The notes: generated by a model not told the origin, from the letters alone. A stretch of DNA of 64,000 nt from G958296245 sp965262055 (GCA_965262055.1 CBDHEI010000002.1:1860001-1924000); one strand, 5' to 3'. Positions 1 to 8,867 are shown, counted from the first letter of the stretch. Numbers and translations: made by a program.

Positions 1-1
1 A

Positions 2-328
2 ATCAATCCCATCGTCCAGTCTTTCGCGGAAGGTTGTTCAGGTGTTCGCCCTTCAGCGGATACAGTGAAGACCGCCACTAAGATAGTGGAAGCAGCCTTT
101 CAACATGCCTCTGAGAGAGATATCGAAGTCGATGAAACGGACGGTGTCCTATCATTTGAGCTAAGACTGAAGCGAGGGTTCCTAGTTGTTGGCTAACTGA
201 GCCTTGTCGGCAGTCTTCATGCAAACGTCTACAACGACCAACATCCAGATGTCAATGCAGGCATTGAAGAAATATGGGTCAAGCACCTCCCCGGTGGCTC
301 TGCCGAAGACCTAATAGCCTTGTTCTGA
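2..328 (+). pseudogene. Unknown gene, 5'-truncated by the window edge and broken by an in-frame stop
   Basis: One reading frame runs from the left edge to a TGA at 326-328 and is interrupted only by a TAA at 194-196. The sequence on both sides reads as one protein: before the stop an acidic strand-rich stretch ending RGFLVVG, after it LSLVGSLHANVYND and a C-terminus with GGSAEDLIALF. A single GAA to TAA change would explain it, so I read it as a nonsense-mutated gene and not two genes. I do not recognise the family. The next gene, also broken, starts 16 bases downstream, so the two may once have been an operon. Confidence 0.5.
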
Positions 329-344
329 TCCTGCGCACCTCCTG

Positions 345-800
345 ATGCCAGTTCCTGTAGACGATAGCGTCTGTAGATTCATCCGCCAAAAAGACTGGTC
401 TACCGAACTTAATAAGCCGAAGGCGAGACTCTTCAAACAGCAGGATTTGTCAGTTTGGCACACAGGTAGGTTGGCGGAGCAAGGAGCTACTCTGGACGAC
501 CTTCGAATCGAAGGCTTGGCTGGTTCTGGTCAACTCAATCTGACAGTGGGAGAATATCTGGATATAGCAAGCGAGGTCTCGTCCCGAATTGGGCAGACAC
601 TCCAAGTTTGAGTTGAGTGGAGGCCCGACGACCAATTCGTAAAGGAGCCTTGGCGACGATGGCAGAACGCTCATGCCCAGGTTGAGATGACAGGAGCCAC
701 GTGGGAGCACTTTCCTCCTGCGTTCAGAGATCTGGCAATAATCACGGCACAAAGGAAAGAAGTCATTATCCCACCGGATCTCGACGCTAACGAGCCATGA
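345..800 (+). pseudogene. Unknown gene interrupted by an in-frame TGA
   Basis: An ATG at 345 opens a frame that hits TGA at 609-611 after 88 codons. The same frame continues without another stop for 62 codons to TGA at 798-800. The downstream part (VEWRPDDQFVKEPW, then EMTGATWEHFPPAF) has ordinary amino-acid composition, so the original protein was probably about 151 residues. I do not recognise a family. It is less GC-rich than the genes to its right. A sequencing error is possible, but the upstream gene has the same kind of lesion. Recoding of TGA is not supported by anything else here. Confidence 0.45.
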
Positions 801-819
801 GCTTCTTCCTGTTACTGCG

Positions 820-1453
820 CTAGCCCACCAACTGGACGCCCCACACCACATCCATCTCCACCCACCCCGTCGCCACGTCCACCGCCCAGGTGGAACCCTG
901 CCACCGTCGCTCCACAGTGCGCCACCGTGTCCACTTCGACGAAGCCCGGTATCGCATCGTCCCAGTCCCTGAACGTACGCACCGCGATTCGGTTCCGAAG
1001 CATCGTTCCAGCCTAGGTCAGGCTTGTCGACCTCCTTCTCACCGGGACCTGGGCCGCAGCCAGCAGCCGCTCGAACGTTGCCGCACTTGCGCGCCCGAGC
1101 AGCGCCTCCGTCTCTGAGTCCATCTCCAGCTCCCCGAATGCCGCCAGTCGCGACGCCAACTCTCCCACGAATGGATGCAGCCGCTTGGCTCCGATCCCTC
1201 CTGCTCCCTCATGGACCACCCCGGCTGCGGCTGCCACCTCCGGGCCGTACTCGACCGACCTGCCCACTCGACCCCCTCTACCCTCTCGGCTACGGCCGGA
1301 TAGCAGCCGTACTGCCGACTTCCGGTGATAGTCCGTCACCGCCACCACCTCGTCCAGTATCCTTCCTTTCTCGGCCCTGCCGGCCCTCTGGTACCTCTCA
1401 CGCTGCCGCGCGACGTACTCTCGAATGCTCTCTCGGTTCACGGTCACCTCCAT
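820..1453 (-). pseudogene. Remnant of an integrase-core (rve/DDE) IS transposase
   Basis: The N-terminal part (starts VTVNRESIREYVARQ, then EKGRILDEVVAVTDYHRKSA) resembles the helix-turn-helix region of a widespread transposase family. It is followed in the same frame by a TAG at 1013-1015. Beyond this stop the frame gives AVRTFRDWDDAIPGFVEVD, which contains the usual entry to the catalytic core (PGFVEVDTVAHCG). Near position 890 the reading shifts by one base to TWAVDVATGWVEMDVVWG and then stops at 820-822. The rest of the catalytic domain is missing. Known family members are over 350 residues, so this copy has a nonsense codon, a frameshift and a 3' truncation. It is surely inactive. Confidence 0.75.
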
Positions 1454-1455
1454 GT

Positions 1456-1515
1456 CTTCGGTAACCGTAATTTTGAGGCACATTCCTTCCTTCGGTAACC
1501 ATATTGTTGAGGTCA
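1456..1515. repeat. Paired direct repeats at the transposase-proximal IS end
   Basis: Two copies of CTTCGGTAACC followed six bases later by TTGAGG lie at 1456-1480 and 1490-1515, 34 bases apart, immediately upstream of the transposase remnant. Repeats of this kind at an IS end are usually transposase binding sites. The outer boundary of the element is probably close to 1520. No matching opposite end is present, in keeping with the truncation on the other side. Confidence 0.5.
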
Positions 1516-1619
1516 TGCGCGCCATTGACATTGCAAGGACGCATGTTCTAGTATCTTGTGCAGGGTATGGACGGGCCATTGGGGTCCGTCCCAAGTTTTT
1601 TTTTGAGGAGGGGTGTGCG

Positions 1620-2057
1620 GTGGCGTTCTTCGATTCGAGGGCATCGAGGTTCTTGATGGACGACGCGGGCGGTGTGCGGCGCGACCTGTCGGCGTACCTT
1701 ACGGAGGTCGGCGGGCTTCCAGGCGCGCGCGGGCTGACTGAGGCGACGGCGCTCGGGGACGATGGGGTGTCGTTCGTGACCGGCCTGGAGGACGCGTCGA
1801 TCACGTTGAGGGGGCTGTTCGACGACGCGGAGACGGGCGGGCCGGACGCGGTGCTCGGTCCGCTGCGGGCGCACGAGAGTGCGGTCGGCTTCGAGTCCGG
1901 GCCGTCGGGCGCGCGAATGAGCGGCCCCCGATACATGGGCAGGTGCTGGGTCGTCTCCTACGAGCTTCGGAGCCGCGTTGGGCGGCTGGTCGAGTGGACG
2001 GCTGGGCTGCAGGTAGACGGCGCGGTGGCGCGCAGCATTGTAGGGGGAGGTGGGTAG
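1620..2057 (+). CDS. Phage tail tube-like protein
   Basis: The 145-residue product has the plan of siphophage major tail (tube) proteins. It begins MAFFDSRASRFLMDD, then DLSAYLTEVGG, an LTEATALGDDGVSFVTGLEDA segment typical of the tube beta-sandwich, and a closing strand with VEWTAGLQVDG. I chose the GTG at 1620 because a GAGGAGG sequence lies 8-10 bases upstream and because the family starts here. An upstream ATG at 1425 would run through the IS end. The stop codon overlaps the start of the chaperone-like gene by one base. It is the first of three adjacent tail genes; no capsid, portal or lysis gene is in the window. Confidence 0.75.
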   Translation: MAFFDSRASRFLMDDAGGVRRDLSAYLTEVGGLPGARGLTEATALGDDGVSFVTGLEDASITLRGLFDDAETGGPDAVLGPLRAHESAVGFESGPSGARMSGPRYMGRCWVVSYELRSRVGRLVEWTAGLQVDGAVARSIVGGGG

Positions 2058-2531
2058 TGAATAGGAGAGTGAAACGGATAGAGCTGCCTTCGGGGCGTTG
2101 GTGGGAGATCGAGAAGCGGCCGCGGTGGAAGCATCTGCGGGCAATGGGCGCGCAACGAGGCGCCGGAGCGGCGGGACAGGCGGACCGGGGCGAGCTTGCG
2201 GACGAGACGCTTGCGGTGCTGACGAAGGCGTGGGGCTTCGAGGAGCCGGTCTGCCCGGCCTCGGTACGGAACAGGGAGCCGGACGACGTAGCGGCGGTGC
2301 TGGCCGAGGTCGGGGCGGTCATGGAGCGGCTGCTCCGGGCCCGCAAAGACAGGGACGCACTGGCCATGGAGCTGTTCGCCGGGTTGATGGAGGGCCGTGT
2401 GCCGGAGGCGTTCGACGAGGCGCACCTGATGTGGCGGACGGGCTGGACGTGGCAGCAGCTACAGGAGACGCCCGCCGATGATCAGCCGGCTCATGGCCGA
2501 GGAGGGCAGGCGGGGCGTGGGAAGGGCGTGA
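2057..2531 (+). CDS. Phage tail assembly chaperone-like protein, with a frameshift near its 3' end
   Basis: It starts GTG at 2057 overlapping the tail-tube stop; an in-frame GTG at 2069 is an alternative. The frame encodes VKRIELPSGRWWEIEKRP, a long acidic helical region and MWRTGWTWQQLQETPAD near codon 140, the layout of gpG-type tail assembly chaperones between tube and hub genes. In frame there is no stop until 2887, deep inside the next gene. One base further on, from about 2478, the other frame gives ISRLMAEEGRRGVGRA and stops at 2529-2531, 48 bases before the next gene. The family-like ending in the shifted frame implies a +1 shift, either programmed, as many tail chaperones use, or a mutation. 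Confidence 0.55.
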
Positions 2532-2579
2532 CTTGGACATGGATGGGCAGGATGGACACGGATAAGGTGGGGGGAAGAG

Positions 2580-4538
2580 ATGACGCGGGCGGAGTGGCGG
2601 GTATGCGTGGACTGGAATGGGGACGGCGACTTCGGGGGGCCGGGCGAGGACGTGACGGGGGACGTGCTGGGGTTGACCCTGGACCACAGCCGGGACCTTT
2701 TGACGGACCGGACCCCGGCGGCGCGGGTGGAGATGGAGCTCCGCAACGGCGACCACAGGTACAGCCCGCCCAACGGCAGGTCTCCGCTGGCGGGCAGCCT
2801 GAAGCCGGGGCGCAAGCTGTGGGTGCGGGCGGCGTACCCGTTCGACGGTTTTTCCAATACGCCGGGGACGCGGCTCGCGGAGCATAGCCCGGACTACGAC
2901 GATGGGTTCACCTGGTCGGAGCACTCGGGGGGCTTCGAGATAGGCCCCACCAGCATCGGCGCCCGGACGAGCCATGCTGCGGGCGGGGGACACTACGCCG
3001 CGACGGTGGACTACGGCGACGCGGACGTGTCGTTCGGCTGCGACTTCACGCGCGGCGGCGGTACTGCGCACGGCGGACTCTGCTTCCGCTACTCCGACGC
3101 GGGCAACTTCCTGTACGTGCGGGTCACCGGCTTGACGGTGGAGGTGCGGAAGGTGGAAGGAGGCGCCGACAGCCTGCTGGCGTCGGCCTCCCACGCGTGG
3201 GCCTCTGGGGTGCGTGGCTTCCTCCAGGTCGAGATGCACGGCGCCTCGATACGGGTCTTCGTGGGGCTGGACGCGGTGGTGGTGGCGGAGTCGTCGTTCA
3301 ACATGGGAACGACCAAGCACGGGCTGTTCTCGGAGGGACAGGCCGACCACGGGTGGGAGGGCTTCGGAGGCTGGGTGTCGCTGTTCCACGGCGGCATCGA
3401 CTCGATCCTGCCCAGGCCGGGCCGCGGGGCGCAGTACTGCTACGTGCGGGCGCTGGACGAGATGGAGCGTATGAGCACGGTCACGCTCTACACCTACGCC
3501 TCGTCGGCCTTTCCGCAGCGGTCGGACCACATCCTGGGCGACATTCTCGACTACGCGGGTGCGGACGCGGGCAGGCGGCGGTTCGACGCGGGCTCGATCC
3601 TGGTGCCGCACACCTTCAGCCCGGCCATGTGGGGGGTGAAGGCCCTGGACGAGATATACAGGCTGCAGGACGAGGAGGACGGCTTCGTATACGTGGACGG
3701 ACACGGCTACTGGCGCCTGGAGGGACGCGGCCACAGGGCGGCTGGGCCGCATGCTTCGGCGTCTGCGGCCATCGGGGACAGGAGCGGCGGGGCGGGCGCG
3801 TACTTCTCGGACCTGGCGTGGGACGACGGGGCGGCCAACGTGGAGAATGCGGTCTTCGTGCGGGTCAGGAGCTACACGGTGGAGGGAGCGCAGACCGTGT
3901 GGACGCTGTCGCAGACGCCGCGGTTCGCCGCCAACGAGACGAAGGTCTTCCTGGCCGAGAGCTCCGCGTACGACACTGTGGTCGGCTACACGCCGCCGGT
4001 TGCGCGGGTGGACTACTTGGCCAACAGCCGGCGAAACGGGTTCGGGCTGGACATCACGTCGCAGCTGACGGTCAGCCACCCCAACACAGACGACTTCAAG
4101 GGCCTGGGGACGTTGGTCAGCGTTACCTTCGGAAGCAGGTCCGGGTACCTCACACTGCTGAATCTGCGCGGGGTCAATGCCATCAAGTTCGGCGATCCGG
4201 TGCTGGCGCTGGCAGAGGACACGGCCAGCAAGGGGGCCTACGGGGAGCGCATCAAGACGATAGACGCCCGCTGGACGAGTGAGGTCGCGGCGGCGCAGGC
4301 GACGGCCGAGAGCAGGCTGGAGAGGAAGAGGCAGCCGAAGACGGAACTGCGCGTCACCGTGCCCAACGGGTCGGGGGCGAACATGCTGCTGATGCTACAG
4401 CGGCGGATTTCCGACCGGGTCAACGTCAGCTACGGCGATATGGGCATCGACGAGGACTTCTTCATCGAAGGGCATACGCTGACGGTGGGAGAGGGCGGCA
4501 GGGCGGTGACGCGGGAGCTGGTGCTGAGGGGGGTGTGA
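2580..4538 (+). CDS. Phage tail hub/tip-like protein with an inserted concanavalin-like domain
   Basis: The 652-residue product begins with EWRVCVDWNGDGDFGGPGED and VEMELRNGDHRYSPPNG, a start seen in phage distal-tail or baseplate-hub proteins. Residues about 100-285 form a beta-rich insertion resembling a LamG/concanavalin-like sugar-binding module (YSDAGNFLYVRVTGLTVEV). The remainder is beta-rich and ends in a short domain with TVGEGGRAVTRELVLRGV. Function as a tail tip or receptor-binding hub is inferred from position after the tube and chaperone genes. The tape-measure gene that normally lies between chaperone and hub is absent. Confidence 0.65.
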   Translation: MTRAEWRVCVDWNGDGDFGGPGEDVTGDVLGLTLDHSRDLLTDRTPAARVEMELRNGDHRYSPPNGRSPLAGSLKPGRKLWVRAAYPFDGFSNTPGTRLAEHSPDYDDGFTWSEHSGGFEIGPTSIGARTSHAAGGGHYAATVDYGDADVSFGCDFTRGGGTAHGGLCFRYSDAGNFLYVRVTGLTVEVRKVEGGADSLLASASHAWASGVRGFLQVEMHGASIRVFVGLDAVVVAESSFNMGTTKHGLFSEGQADHGWEGFGGWVSLFHGGIDSILPRPGRGAQYCYVRALDEMERMSTVTLYTYASSAFPQRSDHILGDILDYAGADAGRRRFDAGSILVPHTFSPAMWGVKALDEIYRLQDEEDGFVYVDGHGYWRLEGRGHRAAGPHASASAAIGDRSGGAGAYFSDLAWDDGAANVENAVFVRVRSYTVEGAQTVWTLSQTPRFAANETKVFLAESSAYDTVVGYTPPVARVDYLANSRRNGFGLDITSQLTVSHPNTDDFKGLGTLVSVTFGSRSGYLTLLNLRGVNAIKFGDPVLALAEDTASKGAYGERIKTIDARWTSEVAAAQATAESRLERKRQPKTELRVTVPNGSGANMLLMLQRRISDRVNVSYGDMGIDEDFFIEGHTLTVGEGGRAVTRELVLRGV

Positions 4539-4551
4539 CGGCGGGCGCCGG

Positions 4552-5097
4552 TCACTGAGACGGCGACGGCATGGGGTCGCTGAGCACCTGGCGGAACTCG
4601 ATCTTGCCGGTCTTGCCGATGATGAACTCCTCCCGGCCGGGTGTGCCCGTGAAGCCGGTGAAGGGCTTGTGGGTCAGGGTGACGTAGAAGAACTCCTTAT
4701 CCTCGGTGGCGTTCTCCACCTCCCAGACGAGGAGCTGGTCCCGGTACTCGCGGGCGTACATCTCGGTGTTGCGCTGGGCGAACCGGACCGCCGCGAGCCG
4801 GGCCCGCGCCATGGTTAATAGCCCCTCCTGCTCCTGCTCCACGACCGCGGCTTTCTCCTGCTCTACCCGGAGCTGGTACTCCTGGAGCTGGCGCCTGGCC
4901 TGGGCGACCTTGGACTCCTCGGCGGATATGCGGGACAGCGCGGCGTTGAGGTCCCTCTTGGCGGCCTGGAGCTCTGCGGCGAGCGCGTCGTACTCCTCCT
5001 GCGTGGGGCCTGCGCTGCGGCATGCCGACAGCAGGAGGGCGGCGAGGACGAGGAGCGAGGCCGTAGAGGTTCTATGGATCGTGGGGAGTGTGGGCAT
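4552..5097 (-). CDS. Coiled-coil lipoprotein of unknown function
   Basis: The 181-residue product has an N-terminal signal peptide ending in the lipobox LLLSAC (Cys 26), so it should be a membrane-anchored lipoprotein. Residues about 32-95 form a charged helix rich in Ala, Glu, Lys and Arg, predicted coiled coil. The C-terminal 60 residues are beta-rich (EFFYVTLTHKPFTGFTG, then GKTGKIEFRQVL). I do not recognise a named family. It is convergent with the phage hub gene, which ends 13 bases away. A possible promoter on its strand is TTGACG at 5159-5164 and TATAGT at 5134-5139, with a long 19-bp spacer. Confidence 0.7.
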   Translation of the reverse strand: MPTLPTIHRTSTASLLVLAALLLSACRSAGPTQEEYDALAAELQAAKRDLNAALSRISAEESKVAQARRQLQEYQLRVEQEKAAVVEQEQEGLLTMARARLAAVRFAQRNTEMYAREYRDQLLVWEVENATEDKEFFYVTLTHKPFTGFTGTPGREEFIIGKTGKIEFRQVLSDPMPSPSQ

Positions 5098-5219
5098 AGT
5101 CTGGTTGGTGAAGCTCGGGTGCTCTCTAACACCACTATACCTAAAAAGGTGGCTTCGGCGTCAAGGAGAGGTAGGGTGTCCGGGTTGTCGAGTTACGGTA
5201 ACCCAAGACCCGCGCGCGA

Positions 5220-6314
5220 TCAGACCGTCTGGCGCTCTCCGGTGGCGGAGGCGCGCTGGATGGCGTCCAGCAGCCTGTGGCGTTCCACGGCGTGAGCGAA
5301 GTTGGGCTGGGCGTCTTCGCCGGCGTGGACTGCAGTGGCAAAGCGGCTCCACATCTGGGCGACGTTGAGCGGAGGCCCTGCGGGTACCGACTCGGGCACC
5401 CACCTGTTGGCGGGGGCGACCGGCAGCTCCTCCAGCGCCTTCTGAGAGCCCCTGGCGCCGAGCAGGCGCATGCCGTTGAGCTGCGGGTGCTCGTGGGACT
5501 CGACTACGAGGGCGCCATCGCGGCCGTATATCTCCATCCTGTACTCACTGCCGTGGTAGGGGATGCTGGCCACGTGTACGGAGGCCACGGCGCCGCTCTC
5601 CAGGACGCCGCTGATAAGCACGTTGTCCGGGGAGGTGACCCTCACGGTGCGCCCGGTGTCGGTCTCAAGCCAGCGGTCCACCTGTGTGCGGACGACCGCC
5701 GAGAGCTCGCGGAACTCGCCGACGCACATGCACATAGAGTCGATGACGTGACCGAAGGAGATGGTCAGCGTGTTGGCGCCATTGGCGGCGTCCGCCTGCC
5801 AGGTGCGGTCGGATGTCCTGCCGAGCATGCCGGAGCCGAACTGGCTGAGGCGGCAGGCCACGACTTCTCCGACGTAGCCGTCGGCGATCAGGTCCCTGAG
5901 CGTGAGGAAGAGCGGGGAGCACCGGGCCTGAAGCCCGACCATGGCGCGGAGATCCTTGAGGCGGGCAAGCTCTGTCATCTGCCTGGCCTCGTGGAGGGAG
6001 GCTCCGAGCGGCCACTCGGTGTAGACATGCTTGCCGGCCTCAAGGGCGTCCATGGTGAGGCGGTGGTGCTTGGGGACGATCACTGAGATGCCGACGGCCT
6101 CTATGTCGGCGTCGGCGAGCATCTCCCGGTGGTCGTGGTAGGCCTCGCGCGCGCCGAACCTGGCGGCGGACTCCCTGGCTGTCTCCTCGTGCGCGGTGCA
6201 GACGGCGACCAGGTCTACGTCGTCCAGGGCCCGGAGGGCCGGCAGGTGGGCGCGCGGCGACCAGCCGTATGTGGCGTTGGCGCCAATGAGGCCGACTCGA
6301 AGCTTGTCAGGCAT
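5220..6314 (-). CDS. Gfo/Idh/MocA family NAD(P)-dependent oxidoreductase
   Basis: The 364-residue protein has an N-terminal Rossmann fold (LRVGLIGANATYGWSPRAHL) and a C-terminal Gfo/Idh alpha/beta domain. The usual EKP motif at the end of the nucleotide domain is TEWPLG here, so the lysine often used in catalysis is replaced by Trp. The start at 6314 is set by GGGAGG and AGGTGA upstream of the ATG and by the conserved start of the fold; the frame is open further upstream but without family similarity. The likely role is oxidation or reduction of a sugar, inositol or other polyol. The substrate cannot be told from sequence. Confidence 0.85.
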   Translation of the reverse strand: MPDKLRVGLIGANATYGWSPRAHLPALRALDDVDLVAVCTAHEETARESAARFGAREAYHDHREMLADADIEAVGISVIVPKHHRLTMDALEAGKHVYTEWPLGASLHEARQMTELARLKDLRAMVGLQARCSPLFLTLRDLIADGYVGEVVACRLSQFGSGMLGRTSDRTWQADAANGANTLTISFGHVIDSMCMCVGEFRELSAVVRTQVDRWLETDTGRTVRVTSPDNVLISGVLESGAVASVHVASIPYHGSEYRMEIYGRDGALVVESHEHPQLNGMRLLGARGSQKALEELPVAPANRWVPESVPAGPPLNVAQMWSRFATAVHAGEDAQPNFAHAVERHRLLDAIQRASATGERQTV

Positions 6315-6371
6315 GTCACCTATCCTCCCGGTGGGGAGTGTAGCAGCGGCCCATCGCCCGGTCAAAATCTG

Positions 6372-6401
6372 TTGACGCTCCCAAGGGCGCGCTGGTACAC
6401 T
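6372..6401 (+). promoter_or_regulatory. Sigma-70-type promoter for the alcohol dehydrogenase gene
   Basis: TTGACG at 6372-6377 is separated by 18 bases from TACACT at 6396-6401. The next start codon on this strand is 46 bases downstream, and the region lies between two divergent genes. Confidence 0.5.
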
Positions 6402-6446
6402 CGCGGCCCAAGCGCGGTACTTTTGAGCTAGGGTAAGGGGACACAG

Positions 6447-7499
6447 ATGAAGACGCTTGCCGCGATACAGCCCGCCTACGAGTTGCCCTTGGTGGTCGAC
6501 GAGATCGATATCCCTGACCCCGGTCCGGATGAGACGATCGTCAAACTGTTCTCCTCCGGCATCTGCCACTCTCAGCTCCACCAGATGCACAGGCCGGTGC
6601 AGCGCCGCCCCTTAGGGTTGGGGCATGAGGGCATCGGCGTGGTGACCCATGCCGGACGGGATGTCAAGCACGTGGCCGAGGGCGACCGCGTAATCGTTAC
6701 GTGGGTGCCACGGACCCCGATACGCGGGCGGCCGGTGTTTCCACCGACGGGGGCCTTCTACCGGGGCGAGGAGGTGGGCGGCACCAAGAGCTTCACCTGG
6801 GCCGAGGATACGCTGGCGGACGCCGATTACGTCGTACGCGTCGACGACGATGCGCCCAAGGACGTGAGTTGCATCGTCGGCTGCGCCGTGCTGACTGGCG
6901 CGGGAGCTGTGCTCCACACCGCCAAGGTTCGGCCAGGCGACTCGGTGGCGATCTTCGGTGTGGGCGGCGTGGGCATGTCGGCGGTGCGCATGGCGTCGAT
7001 TCTGGAGGCCTACCCCATCATTGCCGTGGACCTCAAGGACGAGAAACTGGAGTTCGCCAAGGAGTTCGGCGCCACCCACGTGGTCAACGCTTCGGAACAG
7101 GACCCAGTGGAGGCGGTGCTGGAAATCTCGGGGGGCGGCGTCGACTACGCGTTCGACGCCATTGGGCTGCGGGTGACCAACGAACAGATACTGCCCGTGA
7201 CCCGCGAGGGCGGGCCGGGGGCTGGGAACGACGGCGGGATGGCCGTACTGGTCGGCGTCCCCGGCGACCGGATGGCGGTCGATCCCAAGCTGTTCATGAT
7301 CTACCAGCGCCAGTACCGTGGGAGCCTGGGGGCAGCCTACCCGGACCGCGATTTCGCCATGTACCTGCGTTGGCATGCCGAGGGCAAGTTCCCGCTGGAC
7401 AAGCTGGTGACGAGGCGGTACCGCCTGGAGCAGATCAACGAGGCCTGCGAGGCGCTGGAGTCAGGTCAGATACTGGGCCGGGCGATCATCGAGTTCTAG
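6447..7499 (+). CDS. Zinc-dependent alcohol dehydrogenase-like protein (MDR superfamily)
   Basis: The 350-residue protein is a medium-chain dehydrogenase. Catalytic zinc ligands are visible in SGICHSQLH and LGLGHEGIG, and the NAD-binding loop is IFGVGGVGMSAVRM. The four-cysteine loop that binds structural zinc in classical alcohol dehydrogenases is absent: the segment from VIVTWVPRTP to FYRGEEVGG has no cysteine. It should oxidise an alcohol or reduce an aldehyde with NAD(H). It is divergent from the Gfo/Idh gene, which may act in the same pathway, though nothing shows that directly. Confidence 0.85.
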   Translation: MKTLAAIQPAYELPLVVDEIDIPDPGPDETIVKLFSSGICHSQLHQMHRPVQRRPLGLGHEGIGVVTHAGRDVKHVAEGDRVIVTWVPRTPIRGRPVFPPTGAFYRGEEVGGTKSFTWAEDTLADADYVVRVDDDAPKDVSCIVGCAVLTGAGAVLHTAKVRPGDSVAIFGVGGVGMSAVRMASILEAYPIIAVDLKDEKLEFAKEFGATHVVNASEQDPVEAVLEISGGGVDYAFDAIGLRVTNEQILPVTREGGPGAGNDGGMAVLVGVPGDRMAVDPKLFMIYQRQYRGSLGAAYPDRDFAMYLRWHAEGKFPLDKLVTRRYRLEQINEACEALESGQILGRAIIEF

Positions 7500-7523
7500 G
7501 ATGAGGCGGCTGCTGGGGCGCAG

Positions 7524-8867
7524 TCATGGAGCCCCCCGCGGGTTCTCCCAGAGCGTGCGCAGCGGGACCGCGTAGAGGCCGTCGCCGAAGCTGGCGCATG
7601 TCTCGCCATCGTAGAGCACCACGCCGCCGGCGAAGCGGTCGCCCGCCGCGTTCTTGAGACGGCGCAAGCCCCGGAAGTCCGTCCTGGTAACAGTGGCTGC
7701 CGCCTTGACCTCCACCCCTGCCACGGATAGTGCGCCCCGCTCGATGACGATGTCCACCTCCGCCTGGTCCTTGTCGCGGTAGTGGAAGAAGTCGAAGGGC
7801 GCGTCGTGCCAGCTCGCCTGGCGTCGCAGCTCCTGGAACACGAAGGTCTCGAGGAAGTGGCCGAACAGGGGACGGTCCTTCATCAGCGCGGGCCCGTCCA
7901 GTCCCAGCAGGGCGCAGCCGAGGCCGGTATCGCCGATGTGGAGCTTGGGGGTCTTGACCATACGGCTCAGGCGGTTGTTGTGCCACGGCGGCAACCGTTC
8001 GAGCATGAAGGTCCTCTCCAGCATGACGAGATAGGCGTTGATGGTGGGGCGGCTGAGCTGGAACGACGAAGCCAGCTTAGAGACGTTTATGAGGCCGGCC
8101 GTCTGTGCCGCCGCCAGGGTCAGGAGGCGTGGCAGGGCGTCCAGCATGCTGATGCGGGAGAGGTCCCTCACGTCCCGCGTCAGCTGCGCCTCTACGTAGT
8201 CGCGGTACCAGTTGGCCCGGCGCCGCCCCCTAGGGCGTGCGAGGGCTGCCGGGTAGCCGCCGCCCGCTATCCTCCCGCCCAACTGCTCACCAAGCCGGTT
8301 CGTCCGCCGAGTCTGGAAGCCGCCGTCGAACAGCGCGTCGAGAAAGCTGGGCCGGCCCGGGCCGGAGCCGGGCCGAGGCCGGTTTTCGAGCTCACTCTGG
8401 GCGAGAGGGTGTAGCCGGACGATCTGCATGCGCCCCGCCAGCGAGTCCGCCAGCGTCGGGATCAGCAGCACGTTTGTCGACCCGGTCAGGACGAAGCGCC
8501 CCGGTACTCGTCGGCGGTCGACCTCCAGCTTCAGGGCGGAGAATATTCCGGGCGCGCGCTGCACCTCGTCGAGGATGACGCGCTCGGGCAGGGAGGCGAC
8601 GAAGCCCATCGGATCGGTCTCGGCGCCGGTGCGGACCACGTCGTCGTCGAGGCTGATGTAGGCGTACTCCGCGCCGTCTCGTACAGGTCCACTGTCCCAC
8701 GTGACGAGCGCCCCGTCGTGCCTCACGTGCCTCGGCGCGCACACGATCTGCGCTAGGGTCGTTTTGCCGCACTGGCGTGAGCCGTGGATCAGGACGACGG
8801 GGGAGTCCTCCAGGGCTTCGGCCAGGAGGCGGTCGGCGTAACGGGGGTAGAAGGCGTTCTGGGTCAC
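7524..8867 (-). CDS. AAA-type ATPase with C-terminal DUF4143 domain
   Basis: The 447-residue protein has a Walker A loop in LIHGSRQCGKTTLAQ, a Walker B in RVILDEVQRAPG, a sensor in VLTGSTN, a winged-helix middle (NVSKLASSFQLSRPTINAYL) and a C-terminal DUF4143 domain with nuclease-fold-like FHYRDKDQAEVDIVIE and GVEVKA. This layout is common in bacteria and archaea; proposed roles are vague and it is often found singly. The start codon is GTG at 8865-8867, directly abutting a six-unit tandem repeat that must overlap its promoter and leader. The gene is convergent with the alcohol dehydrogenase, 24 bases apart. Confidence 0.85.
   Translation of the reverse strand: MTQNAFYPRYADRLLAEALEDSPVVLIHGSRQCGKTTLAQIVCAPRHVRHDGALVTWDSGPVRDGAEYAYISLDDDVVRTGAETDPMGFVASLPERVILDEVQRAPGIFSALKLEVDRRRVPGRFVLTGSTNVLLIPTLADSLAGRMQIVRLHPLAQSELENRPRPGSGPGRPSFLDALFDGGFQTRRTNRLGEQLGGRIAGGGYPAALARPRGRRRANWYRDYVEAQLTRDVRDLSRISMLDALPRLLTLAAAQTAGLINVSKLASSFQLSRPTINAYLVMLERTFMLERLPPWHNNRLSRMVKTPKLHIGDTGLGCALLGLDGPALMKDRPLFGHFLETFVFQELRRQASWHDAPFDFFHYRDKDQAEVDIVIERGALSVAGVEVKAAATVTRTDFRGLRRLKNAAGDRFAGGVVLYDGETCASFGDGLYAVPLRTLWENPRGAP

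Noticed and set aside
609..611. Selenocysteine or other TGA recoding in the second unknown gene
   Set aside because: Neighbouring genes carry TAA and TAG lesions of the same kind, and no selenocysteine-type hairpin or gene is seen.
450..851. 133-codon minus-strand frame across the left pseudogenes
   Set aside because: It lies opposite the two broken plus-strand genes, has no ribosome binding site and only its start overlaps transposase-relic sequence.
2319..4079. 586-codon minus-strand frame opposite the phage hub gene
   Set aside because: Arg/Pro/His-rich translation typical of the antisense of a GC-rich gene; the plus-strand protein has phage-like domains.
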